A stretch of 64,000 nucleotides of DNA from Megalobrama amblycephala (taxonomy: Eukaryota > Chordata > Actinopteri > Cypriniformes > Xenocyprididae). Position 1 is the first letter of the stretch. Every line of letters starts with the position of its first letter. The position numbers were made by a program, and so were the translations under genes. Under the pieces are notes generated by a model. That model saw only the letters and a list, made by a program, of their open reading frames with translations, ran no database searches and had not been told where the DNA came from. This document shows positions 47,587-60,964 of the stretch, in pieces. The stretch covers positions 6,333,513-6,397,512 of the forward strand of contig NC_063062.1 of the NCBI RefSeq assembly GCF_018812025.1, given 5' to 3'.

Positions 47587-48891
47587 TTAATTTGTTCCCT
47601 CGATTTGCTAAATCATGCACACAATTTACTTTTTCGTTTCCCTTGATTCGCTAAAACGTGTGCACGATTTACTATTTAATTCCATCGATTCACTAAATCA
47701 TGCACACAATTGACTAATTCATTCCCTCGATTTGCTAAACTGTGCACGCAATTTACTATATAGTTCCCTCGTTTTGCTAAATCGTGTGCGCGATTTACTA
47801 TATAGTACCCTTGATTTGCTAAATCGTGTGCACGATTTACTAATTTGTTGCCTCGATTTGCTAAATTGTGCGCACAATTTACTAATTCGTTCCCTCGAAT
47901 TGCTAAACCGTGTGCACGATTTACTATTTGTTGCCTCGATTTGCTAAATTGTGCGCACAATTGACTATTTTGTTGCCTCAATTTGCTAAATCGTGTGCAC
48001 AATTTACTAATTTGTTCCTGATTTGCTAAACGGTGAGCACGATTTACTAATTTGTTGCCCTGATTTGCAAAATTGTGCACACAATTTACTATTTCGTTGC
48101 CTCGATTTGCTAAATCGTGCACACAATTTACTAATTCTTTCCCTCGATTTGCTAAATTGTGTGCACGATTTACTAATTCGTTCCCGATTTGCTAAACCGT
48201 GTGCACGATTTACTAATTTGTTGCCTTGATTTGCTAAATTGTGCCCACAATTTACTAATTCGTTCCCGATTTGCTAAATCGTGCACACAATTTACTAATT
48301 CTTTCCCTCGATTTGCTAAATTGTGTGCACAATTTACTAATTCGTTCCCTCGATTTGCTAAACCGTGTGCACAATTGACTATTTTGTTGCCTCGATTTGC
48401 TAAATTGTGCCCACAATTTACTAATTTGTTCCCTCGATTTGCTAAATCGTGCATGAAATTTACTAATTAGTTTCCTCGATTTGCTAAATTGTGTGCACGA
48501 TTTACTAATTTGTTCCCTCGATTCGCTAAATTGTACGCACAATTTACTAATTAGTTGCCTCGATTTGCTAAATCGTGCACATGATTTACTAATTCGTTCC
48601 CGATTTGCTAAATCGTGAGCGTGATTTACTAATTCGTTCCCTCGATTTGCTAAATTGAGCGCACAATTTACTAATTCGTTCCCTCGATTTGCTAAACCGT
48701 GTGCACAGTTTACTAATTTGTTGCCTTGGTTTGCTAAATTGTGTGCACAATTTACCATTTCGTTGCCTCGATTTGCTAAATTGAGCGCACAATTTACTAA
48801 TTCGTTCCCTCGATTTGTCAAATATTGTGCATGATTTATTATTTCGTTCCCGATTTGCTAAATTGTGCACATGATTTACTAATTCGTTCCC
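47587..48891. repeat. 42-bp tandem array with palindromic core (~31 units)
   Basis: The unit is close to TTCGTTCCCTCGATTTGCTA plus AATTGTGCGCACAATTTACTAA, 42 bp. Each unit contains an 18-bp near-perfect palindrome of the form AAATYGTGYGCACRATTT. Short variants lack four bases (TTCCCGATTTG). The unit length is a multiple of 3, so both strands show long repetitive open frames (for example NRGNELVNCAHNLA) that are artefacts. Confidence 0.9.
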
Positions 48892-49079
48892 TACATACAG
48901 TTAAAATAGGTCTTCAAACATTAAAAAATACATAGCTGTCATTGTATTTTGGGGTCCTTAGCATCAAATATTTAAAAAAAAAAAACCCTGATCTAGAGAT
49001 GATTCTAGAATGATTTTTGTCTTGCAATCCTTCACTGGCCAACTAAATACACAAAGCTGCAGCTTGTGTTTAATGGTTT

Positions 49080-49330
49080 CTTTCAATTAAACTGAGGGCC
49101 CTAGTATTAAACGTGTCAGAAAAGTGCTTATAGCACCCTGAGGGCAATTAGTGTTTTAATTACCCTCATTCTTAATAAAGGCCAAACCAGGGTTTTAATT
49201 AGGGTTTGCATAGATTAAACCTTTCATTAGTAGCATCTGATGACCCCTCTTGAATAATTTGATATGTTCTTTGCAGGTCGGCACAACCATTAGCAGCTGG
49301 ACGTGGAAGCGTGGGCCGAGAACGGCATAA
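49080..49330. other. Candidate conserved non-coding element
   Basis: Non-repetitive and rich in homeodomain-type TAAT cores: GGCAATTAGTGTTTTAATTA, GGTTTTAATTAGGG and CTTTCATTAGTAGC within about 120 bp. It is flanked by repeats but shows no element ends itself. Function is inferred only from motif density and composition. Confidence 0.25.
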
Positions 49331-50599
49331 AAGCTTTAAAAATGTGGGTCTGCAAAATTTGGATCCACATCTAAGAAGCCGTTTTTCTGGTCATGTGTAA
49401 AAACTTGCTTGCTGAGTGTGAGAGCCCAACACACTCCCAGTTGGAGCGCACTGGTGTAAAGCATCTTGGATCCCAGTATAAATCAAACTGCCTGCGGATC
49501 GGGGCTGACTCGGGAGAAAGTGCAGAATAAACAGGGAATTTTCCCAAGACTCCCACAGCACTGCAGTCATCATCAATCAAACATACATAGCTACATATAA
49601 CAGGAAGGTCCGCAGTGAAACTACATGCTTGTTGCAGCACATTTAAGTCCAAAGAGCTTCAGTGGTGATACACACAAAACCAACAACATGATCAAGACTG
49701 ATTTGAGTTCAGCTCATTATCCCAAAGCCTGGGGTCTCTGATTATGAGACCAAAAGCACAGTGTGGCTGTTTAGGTTACAAGAATCATCTTTGTAGTCTC
49801 TCTCACACAGGGAACACAGAAACACATCCATCAAATGTGCAGAAATATCTAAAGCAAAGCAAAAGTGCACAAGGCCAGATCAACAGCATGTGTGTATATG
49901 AAAAGAGACAGTTTCTTGTTCTCTCATAGACATTAGTTTACACGTACACAGTCAACATCCACAGAAAGAAACAAACATACCCTACCCCCAGTTTCACATG
50001 ACAGTAAGCCCATACAACACTCTTCATGTGATACACTCACTGCTATACAACCGCTAACATTACAAAATCTTCTATTTTAGTTTTACTGACCTACAATCTA
50101 GAGCAAAAATAATTCCCGTTAATAACATTCCCCAATTGCATAATGACTTTTTCAGACTGCGAAAAACCGCAGACATACCAGCTCAAATTAACAGCAAAAA
50201 ATGTGAATAAGAAGCTAACATTTGGATGGGAAATTTTCCATAAATGTGTTTCAGATTCACAACCTTAATAATGATGCCTTCACTGCAGGGTTTCTATCCA
50301 GGAAATGTGGTAGTTACAGTAATGATTCACAAGTAGAGGTCAATTGTGAGGCGCTCATTAGTGCAATTGTTTTCCATCTGTGTAAACTTTGCATTTCTGG
50401 AATACAGAGATTTAATGCTTATGCAAATCAGTTTATGTGCATTAAGAACATTTTTGTTTTCATTCTGTGCAAACTTTGCATTTCTGCAATACAGAGATTG
50501 AATACTTATGCAAACCAGTTGTTCTATTCCTGCCAAGAATATTTTCTAAAATAAAACAATGGTACATTACAATACTTTCAAGGTTTAATATTTAAATAC
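49331..50599. other. tspan18 intron 1, no feature recognised
   Basis: Only short spurious frames. A local direct duplication lies at 50380-50520, where TGTGTAAACTTTGCATTTCT and a GTGCAAACTTTGCATTTCT copy are about 80 bp apart. Confidence 0.35.
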
Positions 50600-52191
50600 A
50601 CACTGCCTGGCCAATAAAAAAGTCGCTGTTTGGATTTAAATAGGAAAATAGTTAAGAGTCTATGATATGATCATTATTGCAGTGATTAATATGTTTCTAG
50701 CATTTTATATGTTTGGCACCAGTTATTCTAACCCTAACTGTTGGAGTGTGTAGCTTTTCATTTCTTAAATAACCATATATGAAGACACATCATGGCCATA
50801 TTCCAGGATGACAAAGCCAAGATTCATCAGGCTCAAATTGTGAAAGAATGGTTGGGAGGGAGCATGAAGAATCATCTTCACACATGAATTCAGACCTTAA
50901 ATTCATTGAAAGTTTTTGGGATGTGCTGGAGGAGACTTTATAGAGTGCTTGACTCTTGCATTGTCAATACAAGATCTTGACCAAAATTGATGCACCTCTA
51001 GATGGAAATAAATGTGATTTCCATCAAGAGGTGCATCAATATTTGGTACAAAATATGGCCATGAATTCTACATGGTTGTTTAAAGGTGCCCTAGAATCAA
51101 AAATTTAATTTACCTTGGCATAGTTGAATAACAAGAGTTCAGTACATGGAAATGACTTACAGTGAGTCTCTAACTCCTTCTTATTTAAATCTCATTTGTT
51201 TAAAAGACCTCGGAAGAACAGGCGAATCTCAACATAACACAGACTGTTACGTAACAGTCGGGATCATTAATATGTACGCCCCCAATATTTGCATATGTCA
51301 GCTCATGTTCAAGGCATTACACAAGGGCAGCCAGTATTAACGTCTGGATCTGTGCACAGCTGAATCATCAGACTAGGTAAGCAAGCAAGGACAACAGTGA
51401 AAAATGGCAGATGGAGCGATAACTGACATGATCCATGATTACATGATATTTTTAGTGATATTTGTAAATTGTCTTTCTAAATGTTTTGTTAGCATGTTGC
51501 TAATGTACTGTTAAATGTGGTTAAAGTTACCATCGTTTATTACTGTATTCACGGAGACAAGAGCCGTCGCTATTTTCATTTTTAAAACTTTTGCAGTCTG
51601 TATAATTCATAAACACAACTTCATTCTTTATAAATCTCTCCAACAGTGTGTAATGTTAGCTTTAGCCACGGAGCACCATCAAACTCATTCAGAATCAAAT
51701 GTAAAAATCCAAATAAATACCATACTTACGCGATTAGACATGCTGCAAGATAAACACTTTGTAAAGATCCATTTTGAGGGTTATATTAGCTGTGTGAACT
51801 TTGTTTATGCTGTTTAAGGCAAGCACGAGCTCTGAGGGAGGGGAGCACGAGAATTTAAAGAGGCTGCAGCCTGAATCGGCGCATATTTAATGATGCCCCG
51901 AAATAGGCAGTTAAAATAATGAATTTAAAAAAATCTATGGGGTATTTTGAGCTGAAACTTCACAGACACATTCAGGGGACACCTTAGACTTATATTACAT
52001 CTTTTACAACACGTTCTACGGCACCTTTAAGAAATGAAAAGCTTCACACTCCATCATTTAGGGTTAGAAGAACTGTTCCCAAACATATAACAAGCTAGAA
52101 ACATAATAATCACTGCAATAATGATTCAGTCATAGACTAAGTATTTCCCTATTTAAATCCAAACAGTGACTTTTTTTTGGGCTGGGCAGTG
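50600..52191. mobile_element. Decayed Tc1-like element split by a MITE
   Basis: The left end ACACTGCCTGGCCAATAAAA and right end (minus strand) ACACTGCCCAGCCCAAAAAA start long inverted repeats sharing GTTTGGATTTAAATAGG and ATAATGATTCAGTCA-type blocks out to about 180 bp. Between about 50795 and 50960 a ruined transposase C-terminus can be read: FQDDKAKIHQAQIVKEW and later FWDVLEE-like. The MITE at 51080-52030 interrupts it. Confidence 0.75.
51080..52030. mobile_element. MITE, copy B of the 18877-19754 family
   Basis: The ends TTAAAGGTGCCCTAGAA and TTCTACGGCACCTTTAA are inverted copies with one mismatch. The body matches 18877-19754 nearly throughout, including the TTACGTAA palindrome (51242-51259) and CCCAATATTTGCATATG. 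It lies inside the decayed Tc1-like element, so it inserted later. Confidence 0.8.
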
Positions 52192-54429
52192 TATATTTAA
52201 TATATATATTTACAATTCAAATAATTAAAAAAATGTACATACACAAAGCAGCACTGGCTTATAAACACCACATTATTAGGCTTTATATGGAATGTAGGGC
52301 AAAAAGAAAATGCCATTTTCTGAAGAGAGTTAGTTGTTTTCAGAGATACATTCATATAAAGCCACTCACCCACACACAAATAAAAACTCCTCTGAATCTG
52401 CATGAAACACGTGAATTAACTATTTCAATGTCAAAAAATTGTGAATTTTGCCAAAATCCCTATAAGAGTTATTTCACTCGGTGGCCGTCTCAGGCATGCA
52501 AGTGCAGCTCTTATCTCTTTGAATAGAGAAACATCAAATTCTCCAAAGCAGTTTGCCAAGCCTTCAATTAAGTTTCATATTTAAAATCACCAATGAAATC
52601 TGACAACAACTGCCTCATAAATTTTGTTTCTAACTGCTCGAATTATGACAAAAAACACCATTTTCCAGGCTGGATCGAGCATGCGCAGTCCAAAGTGTGC
52701 ATCACTATAGGAAGCGAACATCTAACTGTTTCTACAGGAACCAGAGCTTCTAACGGCCGCTGCAGTGACACGATTGGCTTATTAATAAGCAAGACTTATT
52801 CTGCCATATTGCATGTTGCACTTTCTCCCATTCATAATAATATAAGTGCACCATCTTTCTATACTATATAAAGTCTTCGATTTTGCCAAATTTGCAGGTA
52901 TGGGCCAGTAATCCTAGCAATGGTCTAGAAACTAGAGACCTTGCATCGTTGCTGAGAGTTCTGCAAAGGTAATTACCACTCACATATCCTTCAGAAAAAG
53001 AAAAAAAAAATCACTTATTCTCTTTTAGGTGTTCTTTTTAAAAAACATACTTTTTTAAACAACTTGATTAATCCACTGTCTGCTTTAGTCATACTTACCC
53101 TGCTAACTGGGACAAGATCATTAGCTCAAGGACAAGGACACTGTGTGCTGGTCAGCCTTCCCCCATCAGCCATGAGCTTGCATACATAAAGAGCAATACA
53201 GCATAAAACACAGGATTCACAAGAACACTGAACTTCTTCACCCTGAATGAATAAGATGACTCCTAATTGTTCTATTCAATGCACAGCTTGAACAGCTAGT
53301 CACAAATACACTATGTCTATGTGAGTGTGTGTGTACATCAATAGTGCACCATTTGAGGGAATTTAGCAAATCTAATTTTCCACATAGGCATTTTTATAAT
53401 ACATGCAGAACTGGAAAACATGCTAGCTGGGACTGAATGCAGTGCCGGGGAAGGGGTATGACAGCATGGTCAACCCAGCAGGCATATATAGTACCATAAT
53501 GAACCTCCAATTAGGGCAAATAAGTCACATGCTTCTCAGCTTTGAAGTCTGCAAAAGCCAATATGTTTATGAAGAGAGCAGTTACCTCACATATATAAGG
53601 GGACATGGTAATGACTAACTGCCATATTCAGCTATATAATTAATGAAAACTGTAGTTTATAATGCGCCTAAAGCTTTTAGTGGGTCATCAGTGATCATTT
53701 GGATAGGACAAGTGATAATAACCAATGGATTTCTTGTCCTTTGAAGGAGAATTTTAATGTTGAATTGGGCACAAAAGGCCTGCAGCGCCAAAGCTCATTC
53801 ACCAGACCAGCTGACTCATAAACAATGACCTGATTTAGATTTAGAGAGAGCCTCCAGTAAAACAGAAATATGACTTTTTGATGAGATTCAGAAAAACAGC
53901 ACAACCGGCAGTGTATTGTTACTTTTATACAAAAAATTAAATAAAAAGAAGTAGTTAATATTGCGTAAGTTAAATTTTAAGCACAATATTGCCAGGTACT
54001 TGGTTTTTGCTCAGCCAACGCAAATCCAAACAAAGCACCTCCAAGCAACACACAGTTCCTGAATGAATTGGCTGAATGAATGATTCAATGACTCACTCAT
54101 AACGAGTGAGTGGCTGCTTCTAAAATTGCATACTCTCTAAGTAGGTCATTTGAGTTGTTTCACTGTCATTCACTGTCGTTCTACCATGGCCACATGGGAT
54201 AGTAAACTGTTCATTTGATGCACACTTTAGAATCTCGCCAAAAGTAGTTGGTTATCCGCATACCTACAGTTTTATGAATACTGTGATTTTGGACATACTA
54301 CTCTTTTCACATAAGCCCTAATATTTTTCACCCACTACACTGAAGGAAAGTATGCGATTTGAATGCAGCCTGTCACCCATTTAGTTTCTGAACTACTCAG
54401 CTTTTTTTTTAACTAATTATTGAATGAAT
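52192..54429. other. tspan18 intron 1, no feature recognised
   Basis: No exons, element ends or RNA genes were noted over this stretch. Composition is moderately AT-rich with only short spurious frames. Confidence 0.4.
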
Positions 54430-54560
54430 GAATTAGGGGTGTTGCGATATACTGGTATTAAGCATAATCGTGATATTAAAAATTGAAATATCGCTATCGT
54501 ATTAATTAGGGGTGTCGCAATATAGTGGTATTGATGATAATTGTGATATTTAAAATGAAT
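54430..54560. repeat. Tandem duplicate of a ~88-bp segment
   Basis: TTAGGGGTGTTGCGATATAC and TTAGGGGTGTCGCAATATAG start two adjacent related copies, both followed by TGGTATT...GTGATATT. Confidence 0.6.
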
Positions 54561-54624
54561 AGTACACATATGATAATACAACGTGCAAATAATCCAGCGC
54601 CAATATCTGGCACTATTGAACCTT

Positions 54625-55065
54625 AAAGGGTTAGTACACCCAAAAATGAAATTTCTGTCATTAATTACTCATCGTCATTTGGTTCCACACCCGCAAGACC
54701 TCCATTCATCTTCGTAACAATTAAGATATTTTTGATGAAATCCGTGAGGTTTTTATCCCCCATAGAAAGCAATGAAATTACCTCATTCAAGGTTCAGAGA
54801 AGTAGTCAAGACATAGTTAAAATAGTCAAAGTGACTGCAGTGGTTCATCCTTAATGTTATGAAGCGACGAGAATACTTTTTGTGCGCAAAAACAAAACAA
54901 AAATAACTACTTTATTCAACAATTTGTCCTCTTCCCTGTCAGTCTAAATAAAGTCATTATTTTTGCGCACAAAAAGTATTCTCGTCGCTTCATAAAATTA
55001 AGGTTGAACCACTGCAGTCGCATGGACTATTTTAAATATGTCTTTAATACCTTTCAAGACACTCT
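54625..55065. mobile_element. MITE of the 62250 family, right end lost
   Basis: It starts AAAGGGTTAGTACACCCAAA and follows the 62250 element through CATTAATTACTCATCGTCAT and TTTTTGATGAAATCCGTGAG. Its middle folds back on itself (GAATACTTTTTGTGCGCAAA against TTTTTGCGCACAAAAAGTAT). The closing inverted repeat is absent. Confidence 0.65.
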
Positions 55066-57229
55066 ACCTCTCTTTATGTTTCATTTACACTTGACACTGG
55101 AGGGTGCCCTCATGCAGAAAGTCCACAAGTGAGACTCATAGGAGTAATAAAACTTATGACATTCCAGGAAATCGCTAATATGGGCAAAGACATCCAGCTA
55201 TTGCTGTAGTAGCTGAATAAAATGCAGATATATTTTGACTGATTAAATATGAAGAGAATTAACACACCATTGTGACAGTATATGGTTTATCTGTGTTCAC
55301 CAAGCCATATAAAATTCACCTATACTAAATGCAATGTGCAGAAAGAGTCAATGAACAATTCCCACCAATATAGCTAAGTGTGAAAAGTCCCTGTGCTGTT
55401 AGACTGATTCAAGACTGTTTTATAACAATAATTATTATTCCAGTGAACTACATTTACAGTAATACTGGTTATTGAACATCTCATGTGAGATTGTGTGTAA
55501 TAAGCTTTCTGAAATGTTCTGTAGTGAGAAATGGAGTTCATTACAGAGATCATTGTTAAGAAGCAGGTGCAGGTTTCAGATGAATAAAGCCACTTCATCT
55601 TTGTCAGTAGGTCAGTGAATGCTGCATTCAACGAGGAGAGAAACCCAGTGGACTTGGGAAATGGTCAGTGCCGGCCAAGTGAAGAAAATTAAATAGGAAA
55701 TCTATAGAAAATTGCCAACCAGCAACTTCCTCTATGAGTTATGAAGGCCCAGCAATTCAATATAACGAATTTACTACTCAAATGCTGAATGAGGTCGATA
55801 CAAAACGTAACTTCACATACATACTAAATGAGAAAAATTCTTTGTTGTTAAATATAAAAACACGGTTTAAATGCTTCTGTAATCCAGAGTTATTAATCCA
55901 ATATGGAGGAAGATCATTATCTCAGCAAGATCGATAAGACATTGATCTGTTGAAGTCCTTGTCCTTTGTCTTCAGAGCCTCTTTCTGTCTTTCAACAGTG
56001 TGGATTCCTCATCCCACAGTGATCACATCAACACTAGTTCATTAGTACAACAGGGATTTCCCATGGCACTGGACTTTCCCTTTTTATTAAATTAAACAAG
56101 TCACTTGTACCGTGAAATTGGCTATTTAGCTAACACTTTCTTACGATTTCTTGTTTAAATCTGCCAAGTTGTGTACTTTTAAAATGTTTATTTTTTGTTC
56201 TTACACGCATTACCCTTTAAGTATAACGTCATATTTTTGGTCTTGAAAGGGAAGTTGCACAATCATTCGCTTAGTAAATCAAAAACATCCCACAGTGCAT
56301 AAGAATCTGACATAAGCTCAATAATGAATGTCCAAAAGTGAATGAATTTCCTTTTAGGGAATGTTCCCAGGAACTTTAAACCTCAGAATCTCAAATAAAA
56401 TGGAAGACATAATTTTCCACAGTTAAAATCACATTACAATGGATCTCTGTCTTCATCAACCGGCTAAAGAAACAGTATGTTTACTGGCACAGGAATAGAG
56501 AACATTTCACTGACTGCCAAGTTTGGTGACATGAACAAAAGCAATTGATAGTGGCGAAAAAAGTTGATTTTAACGACATGCAAATGAGCAGCAATGTGTG
56601 GGAATGCAGACAGTGATTTGCCACATTACACCACAACCAATTATAAACGGCTACCAGCAACCAACAGTACAGACTTGAGGACTTCCAGCTATTTAATCGC
56701 TGTTAGTGTGAAAGGGTACCCGTGATTTAGTGTAGGTCAGTTTGTTTCCTACAAACATTGACGGTCAAGCTGATCTGACCTAGAGAGTAAGGTTGGTATT
56801 AGTGCTGAAGTGTTATGTGAAGGGAGAAACACATATGGACAGTTTGACCACAAACACCGTGTTTGGAATGTCAACACAAAATAATCAAAAGTCCACAAGA
56901 TTTCCTACAGGGCAAATATCTTCTCCCCTCCTTCTCACCTCTTTTCAAACATCACACAAACTCAAGAACGTAAAGTTCAAACAGTCAACTCCCCCACACG
57001 TGAGCTCTAAAGTTCATGTCTTACATCTTGGCTGATTTTGGAAGCAGGGAATATGTGTATTTTTGCCACAAAGCTAAAGAGAGAGAAATATCCCAAATAT
57101 GTTCTAAGAACATTTTTTTAAATGTTCCCATTAAATTATAAAAAAGTTATCTGTGAATGTTTGCTGAAATGTTCAAAACATCCATTTTTTGAACAATGTT
57201 AAAAATGTGTTTTCTTGGTTATACAAATG
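55066..57229. other. tspan18 intron 1, no feature recognised
   Basis: No convincing exon, RNA gene or repeat boundary was seen. Confidence 0.35.
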
Positions 57230-58082
57230 TTAAAAGGGACCTAAAATGCCCCTTTTACAAGATGTAATATAAGTCTCTGGTGTCCCAAGAATGTGTCTGT
57301 GAAGTTTCAGCTCAAAATACCCCACAGATCATTTATTATAGCTTGTCAAATTTGCCCCATTTTGGTGTGAGCAAAAACATGTCATTTTTGTGTGTCCCTT
57401 TAAACGCAAATGAGCTGCTGCTCCCAGCCCCCTTTCCAGAGCTTTAACAGCTTGTGCTTCAGTTGCTCAACAACAACAAAGCTGGAGAATCTCACGCAGA
57501 CAAAATGAGGATTGTCAGTAACGGTGTTCAGCCTTACATTGTTCAAACCGGAGTCGACACTGATGGAGAGACTCAGGAAGAAGTTACAACTTTTAGAATG
57601 AAACTGGACGTTTCTGAATGGTTAGTGGATAAATTTATGTAGTTGCTGTGGAGTTGATTCAACTCATCCACTAGCATGTGCCGTCATGTTCATCTTTTTT
57701 GCAAATCCAGCGTTGAATTGACCCTCGTTTGTGAAGCAATCTGGTGTAAAATGACGGCATGATAACAACACTCTACTACAACAACTCTTCCTCTTCTCTA
57801 AAGCAGCCCAACATGGCCTCATCCCCTTTGTTGTGTGTTCTCGGGGGTGGGGTTTATGTAAATTTTAAGGTTAGTGATGTCACTAACCCAGGAAGAAGCT
57901 CGTTATAGTCCCTAGTAGCCGTTTATTGTAGTCCTTAAAAAGTGATTTCTGTAAAAGAAAATATCTCCCTTTGCATTGAACTTTGAGCGTTGTAACTTTG
58001 CAGATGTTGTTTATGCTCTAACAGCAACATTACACACTAACTAAAGCTAAAAAAGTGAAATCATAATCAACCACCCCTTTAA
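57230..58082 (+). mobile_element. TTAA-flanked MITE (forward copy)
   Basis: It begins TTAAAAGGGACCTAAAATGC and ends AACCACCCCTTTAA. Its body matches the reverse complement of 59151-59782 and 10264-10919, with CATTTTGGTGTGAGCAAAAA and TTTAAACGCAAATGAGCTGC as shared blocks. Confidence 0.7.
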
Positions 58083-59150
58083 TGGAATATTCCATTTTAT
58101 CATTTTGCAAACATTTTGCAAATGTTACTTTTGAATGTTCTCTAAACATTCTAAAACAAGCAGTAACATTTAAAATGTTAGATGTACGTCCAACTAAAAC
58201 ATTTTAGAAAAGAAAAAAAAATGTTCCATGAACAATGAATAATGTTTTTGTGCTAATGTTTTGAAAACATTAAAGACCAGATCATTCTGAATGAACATTC
58301 AATTAACGTTACTGGAAGAGTGTTTGTTCATAACTTAGAAAGAACCTTGACTGAAAGTTCTGAGAAAATTCCCTGTTAGCTGCAACATAAATCTGAATAA
58401 ATATGACCTCAAACAAGGAGGGATTTCAACACAGTTTTATGATAGATTCCCCAGTCTAGGTTAAAATGGTGGGGGTTGAGATAAGTGGACAGCCCTTTGT
58501 TTCTAGACGGGTGTCTGGCGTACCCACTTAACACCAGTTCCTGTCAGAGCAAACACGGAAAGCAGCAGCCTTGTGCAGATGGAGCACAGCTTGGACTAGC
58601 ATTTGTCTAATGAGTGATCACTCACAGGCCTGTCAAACATGCCATCTGGAGGAGGACCTCTGGTCTGCCGTGAAATATGGAGTTTGTTGACGCTTCGTGT
58701 TGAATCAGTCCCTAAGTGCATATGTTTGGTGATGACAGCCATAAACATAATTGCAGACAGAAGATGACAGTGATATAGTTATTAGAAAATATAGAGGAAT
58801 TTAGTCTTGGTATGCATTACGGTTTGGAGTATGGAAATGTACAATTACTCTATTAGGAGGAAGCATTCCTTTAAGAAGCATTACATTTTTTGAAGCATTT
58901 GTGCCACAATAAACATATTAACTCAAATCATGTGCTTCTCCAGTGACAAAGAGCTCACAGAAAAGACTGTTCATTTATCTATCAGACTTACTGTATAATG
59001 AAAGATGTCCTTAATAGGAAAACGCTCCCAGAATCGCCAGGGTACACTCATTACACACCAAAAAGGGTAAAAATGTCTTGTTCGGTTCTTAATCCACTGA
59101 CCTCATCCAAGCAATGTGGGGGAAGACGGGGCAAGATATAAACTCCACAT
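58083..59150. other. Spacer between inverted MITE copies
   Basis: No gene. 58480-58720 is non-repetitive and more GC-balanced (GTGTCTGGCGTACCCACTTA, CCATCTGGAGGAGGACCTCT). It could be conserved but shows no coding frame. Confidence 0.3.
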
Positions 59151-59782
59151 TTAAAGGGGTCCTTGATTATGATTTCACTTTTTTAACTTTAGTTAGTGTG
59201 TAATGTTGCTCTTTGAGCATAAACAACATCTGCAAAGTTACGACGCTCAAAGTTCAATGCAAAGAGAGATATTTTCATTTACAACAGAAATCTGTAAAAA
59301 TTCTTTTACAAGAAATCACTTTTTAAGGTCTACAACAAGCGGCTGGTAGAGACTCCATCAAGATTCTTCATGGGTTGGTGACATCACAAACCCCAAAATT
59401 TACATAAACCCCGCCCCCGAGAACACGCAACAAAGGGGTGAGGCCATGTTGGTGTCCGACTTCGGTTTGGACAATGTAAGGCTGAACACCGCTACTGACA
59501 ATCCTCATCTTGGCTGCGTGAGATTCTCCAGCTTTGTTGTTGTTGAGCAACCGAAGCGCAAACTGTTAAAGCTCCGCCCTCTTCTGCAAAGGGGGCGGGA
59601 GCAGCAGCTCATTTGCATTTAAAGGGACATGGGTGTGTTTTTGCTCACACCCAAATGGGGCAAATTTTAGCTGTAATAAATGATCTGTGGGGTATTTTAA
59701 GCTGGAACTTCACAGACACATTCTGGGGACACCAGAGACTTATATTACATCTTGTAAAAGTGGCATTATAGGTCCTCTTTAA
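59151..59782 (-). mobile_element. TTAA-flanked MITE (inverted copy)
   Basis: It begins TTAAAGGGGTCCTTGATTAT and ends TATAGGTCCTCTTTAA, inverted relative to 57230-58082. It is shorter than that copy, apparently through an internal deletion in the middle. Confidence 0.7.
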
Positions 59783-60964
59783 ATATATAAACACTTATAA
59801 CAGGCTAACCATAGTGAATCAGCAGGGTAAGACAAAACAAGTTCTGGAAGAAGGATTGATAATGTATTGACTCATTATTAAAATTTTGTTAATTTCGTAC
59901 AAAAAAAGTTACATAGTGTACCTTTAAGAAAACGTCTTCTACAACTTCCCACTGCTTTTCACCTGATACATATGTCAGAGAATCATAAATGAACTGGAAA
60001 TGAACAGAATTAAATGTGTTTTGAGCTCCTTCAGTATAATGTATAAAGGGAACAAGTCCCACATGATTAATGTGAAAATATTGATGCGCAAATTCAGAAA
60101 TTACAGGCGCCATTACGCACCATCAGACTCTGTGTTTGAAGTGGCCACTTGAGAGATCCAATCTCCAGTAAGCATTGTTATAGATGGATGGCGTGCAGAT
60201 GATTATTATGGAGAGTTACCATCTGTTATAAAGCACCATCAGTTTAACTTGAGAAACTGTGTTTGTGGCATCTACAAATGAGAGTAAGCACAGGATAGCT
60301 GATTTTCATTTCCATCTTTGGAGAGGCTTTCTTTACCAAAGCAACTTAAAAGGCACAAAGGGCACAAATAAAAGTCAAACCACAAATCTTCATCAACATT
60401 TTGCTTATTTGGCATTTGAGGGTCGGCTTTCATAGGGTGAACGGAGCGGTTGATGCATCTCTGTCAGCGAGACCTTTAACTTTGAGCACCGCGTATGTGT
60501 ATTGCTGGTATGTGTGTAGAATTTTAATGCACTGAATTTTAATGCAAATCAGTTCCCCACAAAGACCGGCTCCCAGCCATGACAGAGAGAAATAATAGAT
60601 GCTGCTTCAGTATAAGACAATCACCTCCCTGCTGTTGACAGTGTCACAATGGCTTTGTGCACCAACAGCCTTCCGCCAACCAAACAACGCTGTCAACAAG
60701 ATGATTTCACTGCATTTCCACTCACTTCATTTTTGCAAAGCATTTCTTTTTTAATGAAGCTATCTGCTGGATATGCTGCAAGAAAAGTGTACTGTGTGGA
60801 AGAGGCTGCAAATGACTTGCATGTGCAGAGACTGGATTAATGTAGTATTGACTGATGGATTTAAAAAGCAATTAATATGTATGGCAAAATCTCATCTACA
60901 CAGGTAATATCAAATGCCAGATGTATCGACTGTGATTATCAAAGCTGTGAAGAAAAAGGCATTC
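59783..60964. other. tspan18 intron 1, no feature recognised
   Basis: No gene or element end was identified. Short frames here lack splice sites and homology cues. Confidence 0.35.

Noticed and set aside
47676..48870. Long repetitive open frames (NRGNELVNCAHNLA-type) on both strands
   Set aside because: They arise because a 42-bp repeat has no stop in some frames. There is no start context, no splice sites, and frames are open on both strands.
49371..49652. 93-codon minus-strand frame as a gene
   Set aside because: No domain, splice signal or neighbouring exon supports it. It is embedded in tspan18 intron 1.
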